Assembly (NCBI GenBank): GCA_018267615.1
Contig: JAFDYD010000010.1
Location: 77,400-141,399 of the forward strand
Direction of reading: 5' to 3'
DNA: 64,000 bases
DNA from: Bacteroidota bacterium
GTDB lineage: Bacteria > Bacteroidota > Bacteroidia > Chitinophagales > Chitinophagaceae
Part shown: one piece after another, positions 50,921 through 60,710 of the stretch
Position numbering within the stretch: position 1 is the first letter of the stretch
Layout: every line of letters begins with the position of its first letter
Made by a program: the position numbers and the translations under genes
The notes under the pieces: model-generated
What the model was told of the DNA's origin: nothing
The model's database searches: none
The model's input: only the letters and a program-made list of their open reading frames with translations

Positions 50921-50950
50921 TTGCCTTCATACAGTTTACGCTAAAATTTG
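50921..50950 (+). promoter_or_regulatory. Promoter of the GH1 gene
   Basis: TTG at 50921 (-33) and TAAAATTTG at 50942 (-7-like), 18 bases apart; GTG start at 50967. It fits the Bacteroidota pattern with one extra base in the -7 element. Confidence 0.5.
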
Positions 50951-50966
50951 CATCATAATCACCAAC

Positions 50967-52322
50967 GTGAAGGATCATACGCAAAAGATACATGCATCTT
51001 CATTCGGCGACGAATTTCAATGGGGCGTTGTAATCGCCGCTGTACAAAATGAGGGTGCGCATAACAGTTATGGAAAAGGGCCGTCTATCTGGGATACTTT
51101 TTCAAGGCGTAGCGGGAAAATAAAAGGTTCACATAAACCTTATGTCGCTTGTGATTTTTTTCATCGATACAAAGATGATTTGATGTTGGTGAAAGCACTT
51201 GGATTTAAAATTTTTCGCTTTTCTATTTCATGGCCACGCATTTTACCCGAAGGAATTGGAAAAACAAATAAAGAGGGAATCGCATTTTATCATCGCGTGA
51301 TAGATGAATGTCTCAAACTGGATTTAATTCCTTACGTCACATTATATCATTGGGATCTTCCTGCTGCGTTGGAAAAAGAAGGTGGATGGACGAGTCATCT
51401 TTTCTTAAAATGGTTTAGTCGATATGTTTCATTTTGCGCCGAAGAATTTGGCAGCAAAGTAAAAAACTGGATCATATTGAATGAACCGTTTGGATTCACG
51501 TCGCTCGGTTATATGCTCGGCAAGCATGCTCCTGGGAAAAGAGGGTTCAATAATTTTTTTCCCGCGATTCATAACGCGGCCCTCGCGCAGGCGGAGGGCG
51601 GGCGTATTATCCGCGCACTGGTTCCGCATGCGCATATTGGCACTACTTTCTCCTGCTCCGAAATAATTCCTTTTTCTGATAAGGAAACAGATGTGATGGC
51701 AGCAAAGCGGGTGGACATCCTATTGAATCGTCTTTTTATTGAACCAGCCTTGGGCCTTGGTTATCCGAGGGATGATTTTAAATTTCTTGAAAAACTGGAA
51801 CTATATAACAAAAGTTGGAAATACACCAGGCGGATGCAATTCGATTTTGATTTTATCGGTCTGCAGAATTATTTCCCAGTGGTTGTAAAATACAATTCTT
51901 TTATTCCGATGATCCAGGCGATGGAGGTAAAAGCATCCACGCGAAAAGTTTCGCATAGCGCTATGGGTTGGGAAATAAATCCGGGTAGTTTTTATCGCAT
52001 TATCAAACAATTCTGGTCGTATGAAAATGTAAAGAAGATCATCGTTACTGAAAATGGTGCGGCGTTTAAAGACAAATTGGTAAATGGCGAGATCAAAGAT
52101 GATCAGCGGATAGACTATTTTAACGGCCATCTACATGCGCTTTTAAAAGCAAAAAAAGAGGGAATAAATGTGGCGGGTTATTTTGCATGGACGCTGACGG
52201 ATAATTTCGAATGGTCCGAAGGATATACCGCCCGTTTCGGGTTGATCCACATAGATTTTGAGACACAGCTGCGCACTATTAAAAATTCCGGATATTGGTT
52301 CAGAGATTTTTTGAACGTCTAG
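50967..52322 (+). CDS. Glycoside hydrolase family 1 (beta-glucosidase-like)
   Basis: 451 residues from a GTG start. GH1 features: FGDEFQWGVVIAAVQNEGAHNSYGKGPSIWD near the N-terminus, FRFSISWPRILPEG, the acid/base glutamate in WIILNEPFGF (E173), and the nucleophile glutamate in VTENGAAF (E362), plus the C-terminal AWTLTDNFEWSEGYTARFGL. No signal peptide, so cytoplasmic; it would hydrolyse imported beta-glucosides or similar disaccharides by the retaining mechanism. Length normal. Confidence 0.94.
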   Translation: MKDHTQKIHASSFGDEFQWGVVIAAVQNEGAHNSYGKGPSIWDTFSRRSGKIKGSHKPYVACDFFHRYKDDLMLVKALGFKIFRFSISWPRILPEGIGKTNKEGIAFYHRVIDECLKLDLIPYVTLYHWDLPAALEKEGGWTSHLFLKWFSRYVSFCAEEFGSKVKNWIILNEPFGFTSLGYMLGKHAPGKRGFNNFFPAIHNAALAQAEGGRIIRALVPHAHIGTTFSCSEIIPFSDKETDVMAAKRVDILLNRLFIEPALGLGYPRDDFKFLEKLELYNKSWKYTRRMQFDFDFIGLQNYFPVVVKYNSFIPMIQAMEVKASTRKVSHSAMGWEINPGSFYRIIKQFWSYENVKKIIVTENGAAFKDKLVNGEIKDDQRIDYFNGHLHALLKAKKEGINVAGYFAWTLTDNFEWSEGYTARFGLIHIDFETQLRTIKNSGYWFRDFLNV

Positions 52323-52335
52323 CCTGAACCGGGAT

Positions 52336-52551
52336 TGTCTGAACTTGGATGTGTGGGATTATTGGGATAGGTAGGATAGAAAAAAATGGAATAGAAAAAA
52401 ATATTCAATATTCAACACTCAATGTTCAATTTTCAAGTCTAAAATCCAGAGTTTGATTTCTTCCAACTTGAGTGTTGATTATTGAGTGTTGAATATTGAA
52501 TATTTTTTTTATCCCACCTATCCCAATAATCCCACACATCCAAGTTCAGAT
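52336..52551. repeat. Composite iterated-word palindrome between converging genes
   Basis: Outer arms GTCTGAACTTGGATGTGTGG and CCACACATCCAAGTTCAGA pair well; inner TATTCAAT words follow. The left arm has an extra AGAAAAAAATGG phrase. The right arm touches the stop codon of the leftward porin gene. Confidence 0.87.
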
Positions 52552-54098
52552 TAAAATTTAAATCCCACTGTCAACAACGCCGTCCCTGTTGTTTGTTTTA
52601 CTACAGCGTACACATTGCTTTTATCAGCGAGGCGATATGGGAAGTTCACATCTTTTACAAATCCCAGTACATAAGTGACATCAACAAAAACACCTTTGTT
52701 TCTATAGCCCAAACCACCGCTGATGTACATACGATCAGCTTTCAATTCACTTTCTTTATAAGGATTCATCGAATAGGCAAAGCCCGCTCTTGCTGCAATC
52801 GTATTGAATTTAAGTTCGCCACCGACGCGGAAATTGAAATTATTTTTATAATAACTCTTCACCACATTATTTACACCATCGAAATATCCCTGGTCATAAA
52901 GATCATAACCATTCTCATCTTTGGGGGAACTAAATTTGGAACTTCTTGTAGTTACATATTCCACATCAGCAGTAACAAAACCTTTTTGTTGTTTTACGTC
53001 TGCTACACCGCCTCCGAACAAATAAGAAACACTTCCGATAAATCTCCACGGCGATGCGATTTGATATTTTACACTTCCGGATGAACCACCATCCAGTTCC
53101 TGCGATGTGATCGTTGTTTCCGGCGCATAATTTTCAGTGTTGGTGCGCATGGTGGTACTGATTTTATCGGTGAGCACATAAAAACTTGGAGAGTGAACTG
53201 CTAGTCCAACACGCCAACTCGGACTCGCATTAAAAATTCCACCCAATTTAAAATTTACGCCTGCGCCCTTTGAAGTATAAGTTTCCTGGTAAGTGGAGCT
53301 GGAGAAATCATTGTTTGTATTACCACTTGCGTCCGATTCCGTAAAAACAGTATTCTTTGTATAATTCACAATCGGAACGCCAATACTAATGCCATACATC
53401 CATTTGTCTTTACTGTTTCCTGCAAGTGACAATGCCGCTTCCGTGATTCCGCCCTTTGTTGAAATATTATTCACTTGTGTAAGCTGACCGTTTGCTGCAA
53501 GTACCTTTTGCGGCTGACCAATTACAAGTAGAGAACCTCCGACGGTAGCGGTGTCGACGAGATACGTGTAAAGCGCACTACGTGTACCATATGAAATCGA
53601 TTGACTATTTATTGCCTGGTCAATCGACAAACCAGAGTTGGCAAATTCTTCGGCATACTGTTCGGAAAAAGAACTGTAATTATTTTGTCCCTTGTAATAA
53701 GTATTACCACCAAAATTTGCGGCCCGATTTACAGCGACGCTGATCGTTACGTGATTGTCGGAAGGGCCGGGAATTCCAAATACAAATCCTGATGCACCTA
53801 TATTAAAATTACTTTTGTTATTGCCGCTCGAATTCACGCCGAGATAATCAGATTTATCTTTTTGAAAATAAAAACCGGGGCTGAAAACAACTTCGCTTGT
53901 TTTGTACATGCCGATACCAGCAGGATTTACAAACGTGGATGTTATTTCGCCACCTAATGATCCCATTGCGCCACCAATTGCCTGTTGTCTTGCAGTACCA
54001 CTCGGCGCTATCCATGATAGTCGCAATGCGTCTTCGGGAGTTTGAGCAGAAATTTGTAGCGAAATAAAAATGCAGAAAACAAAAAGGAAATTCTTCAT
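52551..54098 (-). CDS. OmpP1/FadL/TodX-family outer-membrane transporter
   Basis: 515 residues with signal peptide ending near ISAQ. N-terminal RLSWIAPSGTARQQAIGGAMGSLGGEITSTFVNPAGIGMYKTSEVVFSPGFYF is the FadL-like hatch and first strands, with the family NPAG motif. The rest is a long beta-barrel with alternating aromatic strands, ending TALLTVGFKF with a terminal phenylalanine. Such channels take up hydrophobic compounds such as fatty acids or aromatics. Second gene of a leftward pair with a lipoprotein upstream. Confidence 0.88.
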   Translation of the reverse strand: MKNFLFVFCIFISLQISAQTPEDALRLSWIAPSGTARQQAIGGAMGSLGGEITSTFVNPAGIGMYKTSEVVFSPGFYFQKDKSDYLGVNSSGNNKSNFNIGASGFVFGIPGPSDNHVTISVAVNRAANFGGNTYYKGQNNYSSFSEQYAEEFANSGLSIDQAINSQSISYGTRSALYTYLVDTATVGGSLLVIGQPQKVLAANGQLTQVNNISTKGGITEAALSLAGNSKDKWMYGISIGVPIVNYTKNTVFTESDASGNTNNDFSSSTYQETYTSKGAGVNFKLGGIFNASPSWRVGLAVHSPSFYVLTDKISTTMRTNTENYAPETTITSQELDGGSSGSVKYQIASPWRFIGSVSYLFGGGVADVKQQKGFVTADVEYVTTRSSKFSSPKDENGYDLYDQGYFDGVNNVVKSYYKNNFNFRVGGELKFNTIAARAGFAYSMNPYKESELKADRMYISGGLGYRNKGVFVDVTYVLGFVKDVNFPYRLADKSNVYAVVKQTTGTALLTVGFKF

Positions 54099-54130
54099 AT
54101 CGGTCTGGTCGTTACTTGCTAAATGGTATT

Positions 54131-54172
54131 AAAAAAGGAGGAGGGATCCGATTTACCAAATTCCTTCCTCCT
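54131..54172 (-). terminator. Leftward rho-independent terminator
   Basis: On the minus strand AGGAGGAAGG pairs with CCCTCCTCCT (one mismatch) and is followed by six T. It lies after the Gly/Tyr-rich lipoprotein gene and before the porin start, so the two genes are probably separate units or partly coupled. Confidence 0.7.
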
Positions 54173-54206
54173 TAATATCGAGAAAATATTTTCAACATCT
54201 TAAAAA

Positions 54207-54980
54207 TTATCTATGTGGACGGCTAATGCCACCTCCACCACCTCCGCCGCCAACTCTGCCGCCACCACTACTTCCACCGCCGAATGATGGACTGTAAGTA
54301 CGGTTCGGTTGTGCATAGTTATTATTAGTTGTTGGCCTGTTATAAACTGGTCTTGAATACGAACCATTATTACCCGAACTATAATTGCTGCGGATCGTTT
54401 GCGAATAAGAATAATTCTGGAAGCCATTGCTTGTTGTTCCTCTTGCCGCTTTCCGATTATAATAACCTGTGTTAGTATAACTGGAAGGGTTAAACGTTCT
54501 CAAATGCGTGTAGTCAGTTGAAGAACTCAATTTTGGATTTACCACGATTACACCACCATAGTAAGGATTGTAGAAACTATTCCAGGAATAATAACTATTC
54601 CAGTAGCTCATCGGTCCCCAATATCCAAATCCTACCCATGGCATATAACCAAATCCAAGTGAAAAACTAGAACCATAATAAGGACTGAAATAAGGATTAT
54701 ATCCGCCATATCCCATTGGAGAATATGCACCATAGTAGTCACTGTTGTAGTCGTCAAAATAAGACCATTTGTCCGGGTTCTGCACTCTCATATGAACGTA
54801 CTGATCATTTTGAGTTGAGTAGTAATCGTTATTGTTGCTGTTTGACGCAACTTGAGATCCATCAACGTTCGAAACACCCGGAGAATAATATACATCATCG
54901 GGTGTTTGACTGTTTTTATATGTTGAACAACTCGCGAGAACGAAAACTGCAAAAAATATGGGAAGTAATATTCGTTTCAT
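54207..54980 (-). CDS. Tyr/Ser/Gly-rich lipoprotein of unknown function
   Basis: 257 residues from MKRILLPIFFAVFVLASC, a lipoprotein signal with cysteine at the lipobox; the ATG at 54980 puts the signal at the N-terminus. The mature chain is of low complexity: Tyr/Gly/Ser/Pro/Asn repeats (SPYYGSSFSLGFGYMPWVGFGYWG) and a polyglycine tail ending GGGGGGISRPHR. Disordered surface proteins of this sort occur widely in Bacteroidota. No function can be assigned. Confidence 0.75.
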   Translation of the reverse strand: MKRILLPIFFAVFVLASCSTYKNSQTPDDVYYSPGVSNVDGSQVASNSNNNDYYSTQNDQYVHMRVQNPDKWSYFDDYNSDYYGAYSPMGYGGYNPYFSPYYGSSFSLGFGYMPWVGFGYWGPMSYWNSYYSWNSFYNPYYGGVIVVNPKLSSSTDYTHLRTFNPSSYTNTGYYNRKAARGTTSNGFQNYSYSQTIRSNYSSGNNGSYSRPVYNRPTTNNNYAQPNRTYSPSFGGGSSGGGRVGGGGGGGGISRPHR

Positions 54981-55136
54981 GGCTGAAGCTATTAATGATT
55001 TCAATTGAAGTTACTACTTTTGCGCGTCTTTACAAAGTTACAATAAATATTGACCCATAATGGGAAATATTCGTTGTCAAAAAATTGATCTTTAACAAAT
55101 TCTTACAACTGGTTTTTACAGGGAAATTAATGAGAT

Positions 55137-56612
55137 ATGAGCAAAGTAATTACAAGCAGGCAGGAGGATTATTCGCAGTGGTACAATGACCTGGTTATTA
55201 AAGGCAGCCTGGCAGATTATTCGGCGGTGAGAGGCTGTATGGTGATCAAGCCTTATGGATTTGCTTTATGGGAAAAAATGCGCGATCAACTGGACAAAAT
55301 GTTCAAGGATACTGGTCACGTCAATGCCTATTTCCCGCTTTTTATTCCGAAGAGTTTTTTGAGCAAGGAAGCAGCGCATGTGGAAGGTTTTGCCAAAGAA
55401 TGCGCAGTGGTTACTCATTATCGCCTGAAAAAAGATCCGAATGGCGATGGAGTGATTGTTGACCCGGAAGCAAAACTTGAGGAAGAATTAATTATTCGTC
55501 CTACCAGCGAAACAATTATCTGGAACACGTATAAAACCTGGATACAATCTTACCGCGATCTTCCATTGCTCGTTAATCAATGGGCCAATGTGGTGAGATG
55601 GGAAATGCGTACGCGACTATTTTTGCGTACCGCAGAATTTCTATGGCAGGAAGGACATACGGCACATGCAACATCTGAAGAAGCTGTCGCGGAATCGGTG
55701 CAGATGCTAAATATATATGCAGAATTTGCTGAAAAATATATGGCGATGCCGGTGATCAAAGGTGTTAAAACAGAAAGTGAACGTTTTGCCGGCGCTATAG
55801 AAACTTATTGTATCGAAGCGTTGATGCAGGATGGAAAAGCTTTGCAGGCAGGCACATCGCATTTTCTTGGACAAAATTTCGCCAAAGCTTTTGATGTAAA
55901 ATTTTCTGATAAGGATAATAAACTCGACTATGTATGGGCCACGAGTTGGGGCGTGAGTACGCGACTTGTTGGTGCGCTTGTGATGGCGCACAGTGATGAT
56001 GACGGATTGATATTGCCGCCGCGCATTGCACCGATACAAGCTGTGATCGTTCCAATTTATAAAGGAAATGAAAAGAAAGAACTGCTCGACGCAAAAGCAA
56101 AACAACTCGAGAAAGAATTGAAAGATGCGGGCGTGTCTGTAAAACTAGATGATAACGACAATTCGAGACCGGGTTGGAAATTTGCCGAATATGAAATGAA
56201 GGGAGTTCCGGTTCGTATTGCAATTGGATTACGTGATCTCGAAAATAATACTGTAGAAGTCGCGCGTCGCGATACTAAAGAAAAAAAGAATATCAGCACA
56301 GACGGATTTGCAGCTTCGATTACAAAATTGCTTGAAGATATCCAGCAACAGATGTATGATAAAGCCCTCGCTTATCGCGCGCAGCATATCACCAAAACAG
56401 ACGACTGGAATGATTTTGTAAAACTGCTGGATGAAAAAGGCGGGTTCATTGCAGCGCATTGGGATGGAACCGCAGAAACCGAAGAAGCCATCAAAGAAAA
56501 AACAAAAGCAACAATACGATGCATTCCACTTAACAATCCGCAGGAAGCAGGAAAATGCATTCTTACTGGAAAACCAAGCTCTCAAAGAGTATTGTTCGCA
56601 AGAGCCTATTAA
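55137..56612 (+). CDS. proS: Prolyl-tRNA synthetase (archaeal/eukaryal-like form)
   Basis: 491 residues, class II aminoacyl-tRNA synthetase. Motif 1 region [25 protein letters not shown] start ([12 protein letters not shown]), motif 2 [28 protein letters not shown], and motif 3 [33 protein letters not shown]. An anticodon-binding domain follows ([25 protein letters not shown]) and a C-terminal zinc-like/extra domain. This is the short type that lacks the bacterial editing insertion. Charges tRNA-Pro. Monocistronic. Confidence 0.96.
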   Translation: MSKVITSRQEDYSQWYNDLVIKGSLADYSAVRGCMVIKPYGFALWEKMRDQLDKMFKDTGHVNAYFPLFIPKSFLSKEAAHVEGFAKECAVVTHYRLKKDPNGDGVIVDPEAKLEEELIIRPTSETIIWNTYKTWIQSYRDLPLLVNQWANVVRWEMRTRLFLRTAEFLWQEGHTAHATSEEAVAESVQMLNIYAEFAEKYMAMPVIKGVKTESERFAGAIETYCIEALMQDGKALQAGTSHFLGQNFAKAFDVKFSDKDNKLDYVWATSWGVSTRLVGALVMAHSDDDGLILPPRIAPIQAVIVPIYKGNEKKELLDAKAKQLEKELKDAGVSVKLDDNDNSRPGWKFAEYEMKGVPVRIAIGLRDLENNTVEVARRDTKEKKNISTDGFAASITKLLEDIQQQMYDKALAYRAQHITKTDDWNDFVKLLDEKGGFIAAHWDGTAETEEAIKEKTKATIRCIPLNNPQEAGKCILTGKPSSQRVLFARAY

Positions 56613-56621
56613 TTGATTTTC

Positions 56622-56819
56622 GTCTGAACTGAGATCTTTGAGATTAGAAGGGATAGAATGGTAAAAAAAATATTCAATATTCAACACTCAATAATCAATA
56701 CTCAAGTCAAAAAAGGCAATTTTGAATTTCGGACTTGAAAATTGATTATTGAGTGTGGAATATTGAATATTTTTTTATCCCCTCTATCCCTCCTAATCCC
56801 AAAGATCTCAGTTCAGATA
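56622..56819. repeat. Composite iterated-word palindrome
   Basis: Outer arms GTCTGAACTGAGATCTTTGA and CAAAGATCTCAGTTCAGA pair; inner TATTCAATATTCAAC words pair with the complement. A locally unique outer phrase (GAGATCTTTGAGATTAG) is matched on both sides. Lies 10 bases after the proS stop. Confidence 0.88.
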
Positions 56820-56878
56820 AAATCCCATTGCAACTTGTTTCCTTTTGTTTTATATTTAAATAACCAAAACAACTTGCC

Positions 56879-57304
56879 ATGGAAGAAAATCCATCACACA
56901 TTTTACCCGAATTACATATTGACAACGATGCATCTTTTAAATTAAAAGACGCATGCCGATGGACGCGTTTTATTTCTATCGTCGGTCTTGTCGGAATTGC
57001 GATCATGATGCTATGCCTTCTTCTTGCAGGCAGTTATATGATACAAATATCCTCACAATTTTTCCCAGGCCTCGGGAATTTTGCAGGCTTATTAATTTTT
57101 ATATTGATCTTTTTTCTGCTCATCGCGGGCTTCATGGTGTTTCTATTGTATCGTTTTTCTTCATTGGTTCGAAAGGGAATTGAAACGCAGGATCAGGATG
57201 TGCTGAACCGCGGATTACGTGCATTGCAACTTTATTTCACCATATATGGCGTATTTGCCATTCTCGCGCTTATTTCTAGTGTGAAAGATCTTATTCATCT
57301 ATAA
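56879..57304 (+). CDS. DUF5362-like membrane protein
   Basis: 141 residues with three to four hydrophobic segments: FISIVGLVGIAIMMLCLLL, NFAGLLIFILIFFLLIAGFMVFLLY and LYFTIYGVFAILALISSV, and a soluble N-terminus. Small inner-membrane protein; followed after 12 bases by a paralogue of the same topology, so the two form an operon. Resembles the DUF5362 group of Bacteroidota. Function unknown. Confidence 0.72.
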   Translation: MEENPSHILPELHIDNDASFKLKDACRWTRFISIVGLVGIAIMMLCLLLAGSYMIQISSQFFPGLGNFAGLLIFILIFFLLIAGFMVFLLYRFSSLVRKGIETQDQDVLNRGLRALQLYFTIYGVFAILALISSVKDLIHL

Positions 57305-57316
57305 ATTTTTTATCTC

Positions 57317-57787
57317 ATGGAAAATATAAATCAACAGGATTCAATTTTTACATTTTCTTTCGATGAAATCAGCCGTCGCATTTTAAAAAAGACGGCAACA
57401 TGGGCCAAGATATGCGCCATCTGCGCATTCGTTGCTTATGCAGTAGCTCTTGTTGCGGCTTTTACGGGTGGCAGAAGTAGTACCTATACCAAATATTTGG
57501 AAGATGGAAGTGGAAATTTAACGGTGCAAACAGGAGGCACGACCAGTACTATCATCGGAACTTTTATAACGGTCATCATCGGCTGCGTTATTAATTATTA
57601 TCTATTACGCTTTGCGAATCTGGCAGGAAAGGGAGTTGATTCGATGAACCAGCCGCAGTTAAACGATGGACTGGGAAGTTTGAGAATATATTTTAAAATT
57701 CTTGGGATCATTCTTCTGATTGTGTTGATCATTTTCGCGCTGGCTTTTGTAGCTGCAATGTTTGCAGCATCATTGAGCAGGAAATAG
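57317..57787 (+). CDS. DUF5362-like membrane protein, paralogue
   Basis: 156 residues, same layout as its upstream neighbour: N-terminal soluble helix, ICAICAFVAYAVALVAAF segment, a loop, STIIGTFITVIIGCVINYYLLRFANLAGKGVDSMNQPQLNDGLGSLRIYFKILGIILLIVLIIFAL. The shared DGLGSLRIYFKI/RGLRALQLYFTI motif marks common ancestry. A periplasmic loop rich in Gly/Thr is present here only. Function unknown. Confidence 0.72.
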   Translation: MENINQQDSIFTFSFDEISRRILKKTATWAKICAICAFVAYAVALVAAFTGGRSSTYTKYLEDGSGNLTVQTGGTTSTIIGTFITVIIGCVINYYLLRFANLAGKGVDSMNQPQLNDGLGSLRIYFKILGIILLIVLIIFALAFVAAMFAASLSRK

Positions 57788-57812
57788 AACGATTATCAAT
57801 AAGATTTAAAAT

Positions 57813-57878
57813 AAACTTTGCGGCTTAGCGTCTTTGCGTGATAATTTTTTCTCGCAAAGGCGCTAAGCCGCAAAGTTT
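57813..57878. repeat. Iterated-word palindrome, 'TTTGCG/GGCTTAGCG' vocabulary, between converging genes
   Basis: AAACTTTGCGGCTTAGCG pairs with CGCTAAGCCGCAAAGTTT perfectly, with TCTTTGCGTGA/CTCGCAAAGGC inside. Two-way terminator position. Confidence 0.88.
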
Positions 57879-57918
57879 CGCAAATAATAAGTTAGTCAAC
57901 TTCTCAATCTTGTGTATT

Positions 57919-58677
57919 CTATTTTGTCGAATAGTAGTTATAATCTTTTAGCAGCGTTTCCAAAAAATCGAGCGAGTTCTGGTCGGTTGATATTGATAAT
58001 TTTGATTTGATGCGGTCCGCTATTCTTAACGACAAATCGAAATCATGTTTCTTCTTTACTGTTCCAATAATTGTTTTTAGTGTATTGATATCTTTATCGC
58101 TCAGCCTCATTACTTCAGGATATCTTGGTTGATAGGTCGATTCGATTTCGGTGAAAACAGTATCTTCCCAGGAAGTCGTCGTTTTTGTATCGATGATAAT
58201 TGTTCCGGCAAGAAGATCTCCGATGCGTTGCGATTTTGGCGAAGCAATCACTGATGCAATGCCGGAGAAAAAAAATATAGAACACCACCAGGGTAACGCG
58301 CCTGCGGCGATCATTCCAAAAACCCATATCGGAAAATCTGCAATTCTGAATATCCAACGGATAAGATATTGACTGATGGTAGGCTGTCCTCCGTCTTCCG
58401 CAATCACTTTAATCGACATCGCTTTTTTGCCAAAACTTTGTCCATTCATTGTTATTTCCAATATCGGATGATACAGCAGCACGGGCAATCCGAATAACAC
58501 TTCAACCCATGCTATCTGCCCCCACCTCGGCGAGAAGAGCACGAGCATTTTACTCCCGAGCCACAAATAGGCAAACATCACAGCCCAATCAATAATACAT
58601 GCAAGCAATCGCTTTGCAAAAGGGCTGATCGGGAATTCAACCTCGATATTAAATCCGGTATCTAGTTTGACGAGCAT
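57919..58677 (-). CDS. RDD-family membrane protein
   Basis: 252 residues from MLVKLDTGFNIEVEFP; the frame upstream runs through repeat DNA. The RDD domain is at about 18-165: AKRLLACIIDWAVMFAYLWLG (R...D), two further membrane segments, and the RWIFRIADFP loop with the second motif. A cytoplasmic helical tail follows. RDD proteins are thought to act as small transporters or envelope factors. It is divergent from the SpoIIM-MoxR operon, a neighbourhood in which RDD and MoxR genes are often found together. Confidence 0.88.
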   Translation of the reverse strand: MLVKLDTGFNIEVEFPISPFAKRLLACIIDWAVMFAYLWLGSKMLVLFSPRWGQIAWVEVLFGLPVLLYHPILEITMNGQSFGKKAMSIKVIAEDGGQPTISQYLIRWIFRIADFPIWVFGMIAAGALPWWCSIFFFSGIASVIASPKSQRIGDLLAGTIIIDTKTTTSWEDTVFTEIESTYQPRYPEVMRLSDKDINTLKTIIGTVKKKHDFDLSLRIADRIKSKLSISTDQNSLDFLETLLKDYNYYSTK

Positions 58678-58683
58678 AGTTGT

Positions 58684-58838
58684 TTGGATCGATTGAGTTG
58701 ATAGGTCGATTAGTCGATATGTCGATAACATGATAGGCTTACAAATATAACGTCGCTATAGACAATTTTAGCTTTGACTAATCGACCAATCGACATATCG
58801 ACCGATCGACCTTTCAACCTATCAACTCAATCAACCAA
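58684..58838. repeat. Iterated-word palindrome, 'TCGAT' vocabulary, in a divergent gap
   Basis: GGATCGATTGAGTTGATAGG pairs with CCTATCAACTCAATCAACC, with TCGATTAGTCGATATG words inside. It lies between divergently transcribed genes, so it is not placed as a terminator for either. Confidence 0.85.
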
Positions 58839-58905
58839 TCAACCCACACCCAATGCTAAACTTTCACTCTTTTCTTTTATATTTATCGGTAAATATAATT
58901 TTTTT

Positions 58906-59874
58906 GTGAGAGAAGGGCTTTTTATAAAGAAAAATATCGATAAGTGGAAGCAGTATCAATATGAAACCACTACTGATCCTGATGAAATGGCTTCACGATT
59001 TACAGAACTCGTGAATGATCTCGGTTATTCCAGAACTTTTTACCCGCACAGCAAGGTTACTCAGTACCTGAACGGACTTGCATCCCGCATTTATCTCGGC
59101 ATTTATAAAAATAAAAAAGAAGCATCATCGCGTATTTTTCGTTTTTGGAAAACAGAACTGCCGCTTGTTGTGAGAAAATATCACCGCGAAATTTTGTACG
59201 CTTTTGTCATCTTCCTGCTATTTGCGATCCTGGCTGCATTTTCAGCTGCGCATGATGAAACTTTTGTGCGTGGCGTATTGGGAGACGGTTATGTTGAGAT
59301 GACGGAAGATAATATTGCAAAGGGCGATCCTTTTGGTGTTTACAAAAACGGCGACCAGGTGAGTATGTTCATGTTCATCGCCGAACATAATATCCAGGTT
59401 TCGTTTCTTGTTTTTGTAGCCGGACTTTTCTTCTCTATCGGAACTGTCTGGTTATTGTTTACCAACGGCGTTATGCTTGGCGCTTTTCAATATTATTTTT
59501 TTGCAAAAGGACTTGGATGGAAATCCGTATTGGTGATATGGATACACGGAACGCTGGAAATATCTTCCATCATTATTGCGGGCGCAGCCGGATTGATATT
59601 GGGCAATAGCATTCTTTTCCCGGGAACTTATAAAAGAATTGATTCGCTAAAACGCGGGGCAAAGGATGGATTGAAATTCCTGATCGGACTCGTACCCGTA
59701 TTTATTTCGGCGGCATTCCTCGAGGGATTCGTGACAAGATATTCCACGATGCCAATATGGACGAGCCTCTCGATACTATTCTTATCCCTTACATTTATCG
59801 TTTGGTATTTTGTGATCTATCCTATTCGTGTCTCAAAAAAAATGAAACTATCTTCTTCACCCGAAAAACCATGA
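58906..59874 (+). CDS. Stage II sporulation protein M-like membrane protein
   Basis: 322 residues from a GTG start (VREGLFIKKNIDKWKQYQ); upstream codons lie in AT-rich repeat-flanking DNA. SpoIIM-like domain with membrane segments near LYAFVIFLLFAILAAF, VSFLVFVAGLFFSIGTVWLLFTNGVMLGAFQYYF, VIWIHGTLEISSIIIAGAAGLILG and LIGLVPVFISAAFLEGF. The GTLE motif is characteristic. This organism group does not sporulate; here the protein belongs to the MoxR/DUF58 membrane operon. Overlaps the next start by 4 bases (ATGA). Confidence 0.88.
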   Translation: MREGLFIKKNIDKWKQYQYETTTDPDEMASRFTELVNDLGYSRTFYPHSKVTQYLNGLASRIYLGIYKNKKEASSRIFRFWKTELPLVVRKYHREILYAFVIFLLFAILAAFSAAHDETFVRGVLGDGYVEMTEDNIAKGDPFGVYKNGDQVSMFMFIAEHNIQVSFLVFVAGLFFSIGTVWLLFTNGVMLGAFQYYFFAKGLGWKSVLVIWIHGTLEISSIIIAGAAGLILGNSILFPGTYKRIDSLKRGAKDGLKFLIGLVPVFISAAFLEGFVTRYSTMPIWTSLSILFLSLTFIVWYFVIYPIRVSKKMKLSSSPEKP

Positions 59875-60710
59875 TCACGCCGGCTATGCGCTTTGTTTTT
59901 CATAGAGGAAATCGATTATTGAAATTGATCGTTTGCATATTTGCATGCACAATGATCATTTCCCATTCGTGCGCCGCACAGGATAACCAGCGTCTTCCAG
60001 ATTCTGTAAAGGTTGATGATACCGTTTCATTTGAGAAAAAAACAGATGATGAAACCATCACAACATACAACGATACCACCGCACACGAAAGCGCATCAGA
60101 AGATGACAGCGTCCGGTTTCGCGGTGTTCCTGATTCTGTAATTGCAGCGTATCAGAAGGATAAGGATTTTGAATATGCCAATGACTCAAGATATTGGGTT
60201 AAACAAAAAGCAAAGCATCAAAAAGGTTTGTGGGATTATATTTTGGATTGGTTCAATGCAAGATGGGTGAGAATATTTTTTCTCATTGTTTTGATTGGCC
60301 TGATACTATATGCTTTGTTCCGGATCATTGCGGATAATAAATTATACATGTTTTATTCCGCCCCAAAAAAAATCAGCCAGGAAAGGATTGAAGATACAGA
60401 TATCAGTTATGATGATATAGAAGAAAAAATACGGCAGGCGATCAGCACAGGCGACAACAAATCCACGCTTCGATATATGTATTTGAAAGCGCTGAAAAAA
60501 GCAGGAGATAAGCAGTTGATACATTTTCACGCAAACGGAACCAACCAGGATTATATCAACCAAATGGGTAATCATCCGGCTGCAAAAGATTTCCGGTTCC
60601 TTACTAACGTGTATGAATATGTGTGGTACGGTGGTTTTGAACCAACGCAGCAACAATTTTTATCATTGCAAACAGAATTTGCCAAACTCTACAACCTCAT
60701 TGACCATTGA
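59871..60710 (+). CDS. DUF4129-domain membrane protein
   Basis: 279 residues starting at the ATG that overlaps the SpoIIM-like stop. N-terminal signal/anchor (LLKLIVCIFACTMIISHSCAAQ), a low-complexity acidic region, a single membrane helix (IFFLIVLIGLILYALFRII) and a cytoplasmic DUF4129-like helical domain (DKQLIHFHANGTNQDYINQMG, FRFLTNVYEYVWYGGFEPTQQQFLSLQTEFAKLYNLI). DUF4129 is typical of MoxR-DUF58 operons. Ends in a TTGA overlap with the next gene. Confidence 0.85.
   Translation: MITPAMRFVFHRGNRLLKLIVCIFACTMIISHSCAAQDNQRLPDSVKVDDTVSFEKKTDDETITTYNDTTAHESASEDDSVRFRGVPDSVIAAYQKDKDFEYANDSRYWVKQKAKHQKGLWDYILDWFNARWVRIFFLIVLIGLILYALFRIIADNKLYMFYSAPKKISQERIEDTDISYDDIEEKIRQAISTGDNKSTLRYMYLKALKKAGDKQLIHFHANGTNQDYINQMGNHPAAKDFRFLTNVYEYVWYGGFEPTQQQFLSLQTEFAKLYNLIDH

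Noticed and set aside
58906..59874. Evidence for sporulation from the SpoIIM-like gene
   Set aside because: SpoIIM-like proteins are common in MoxR operons of non-sporulating bacteria and no other sporulation gene is present.
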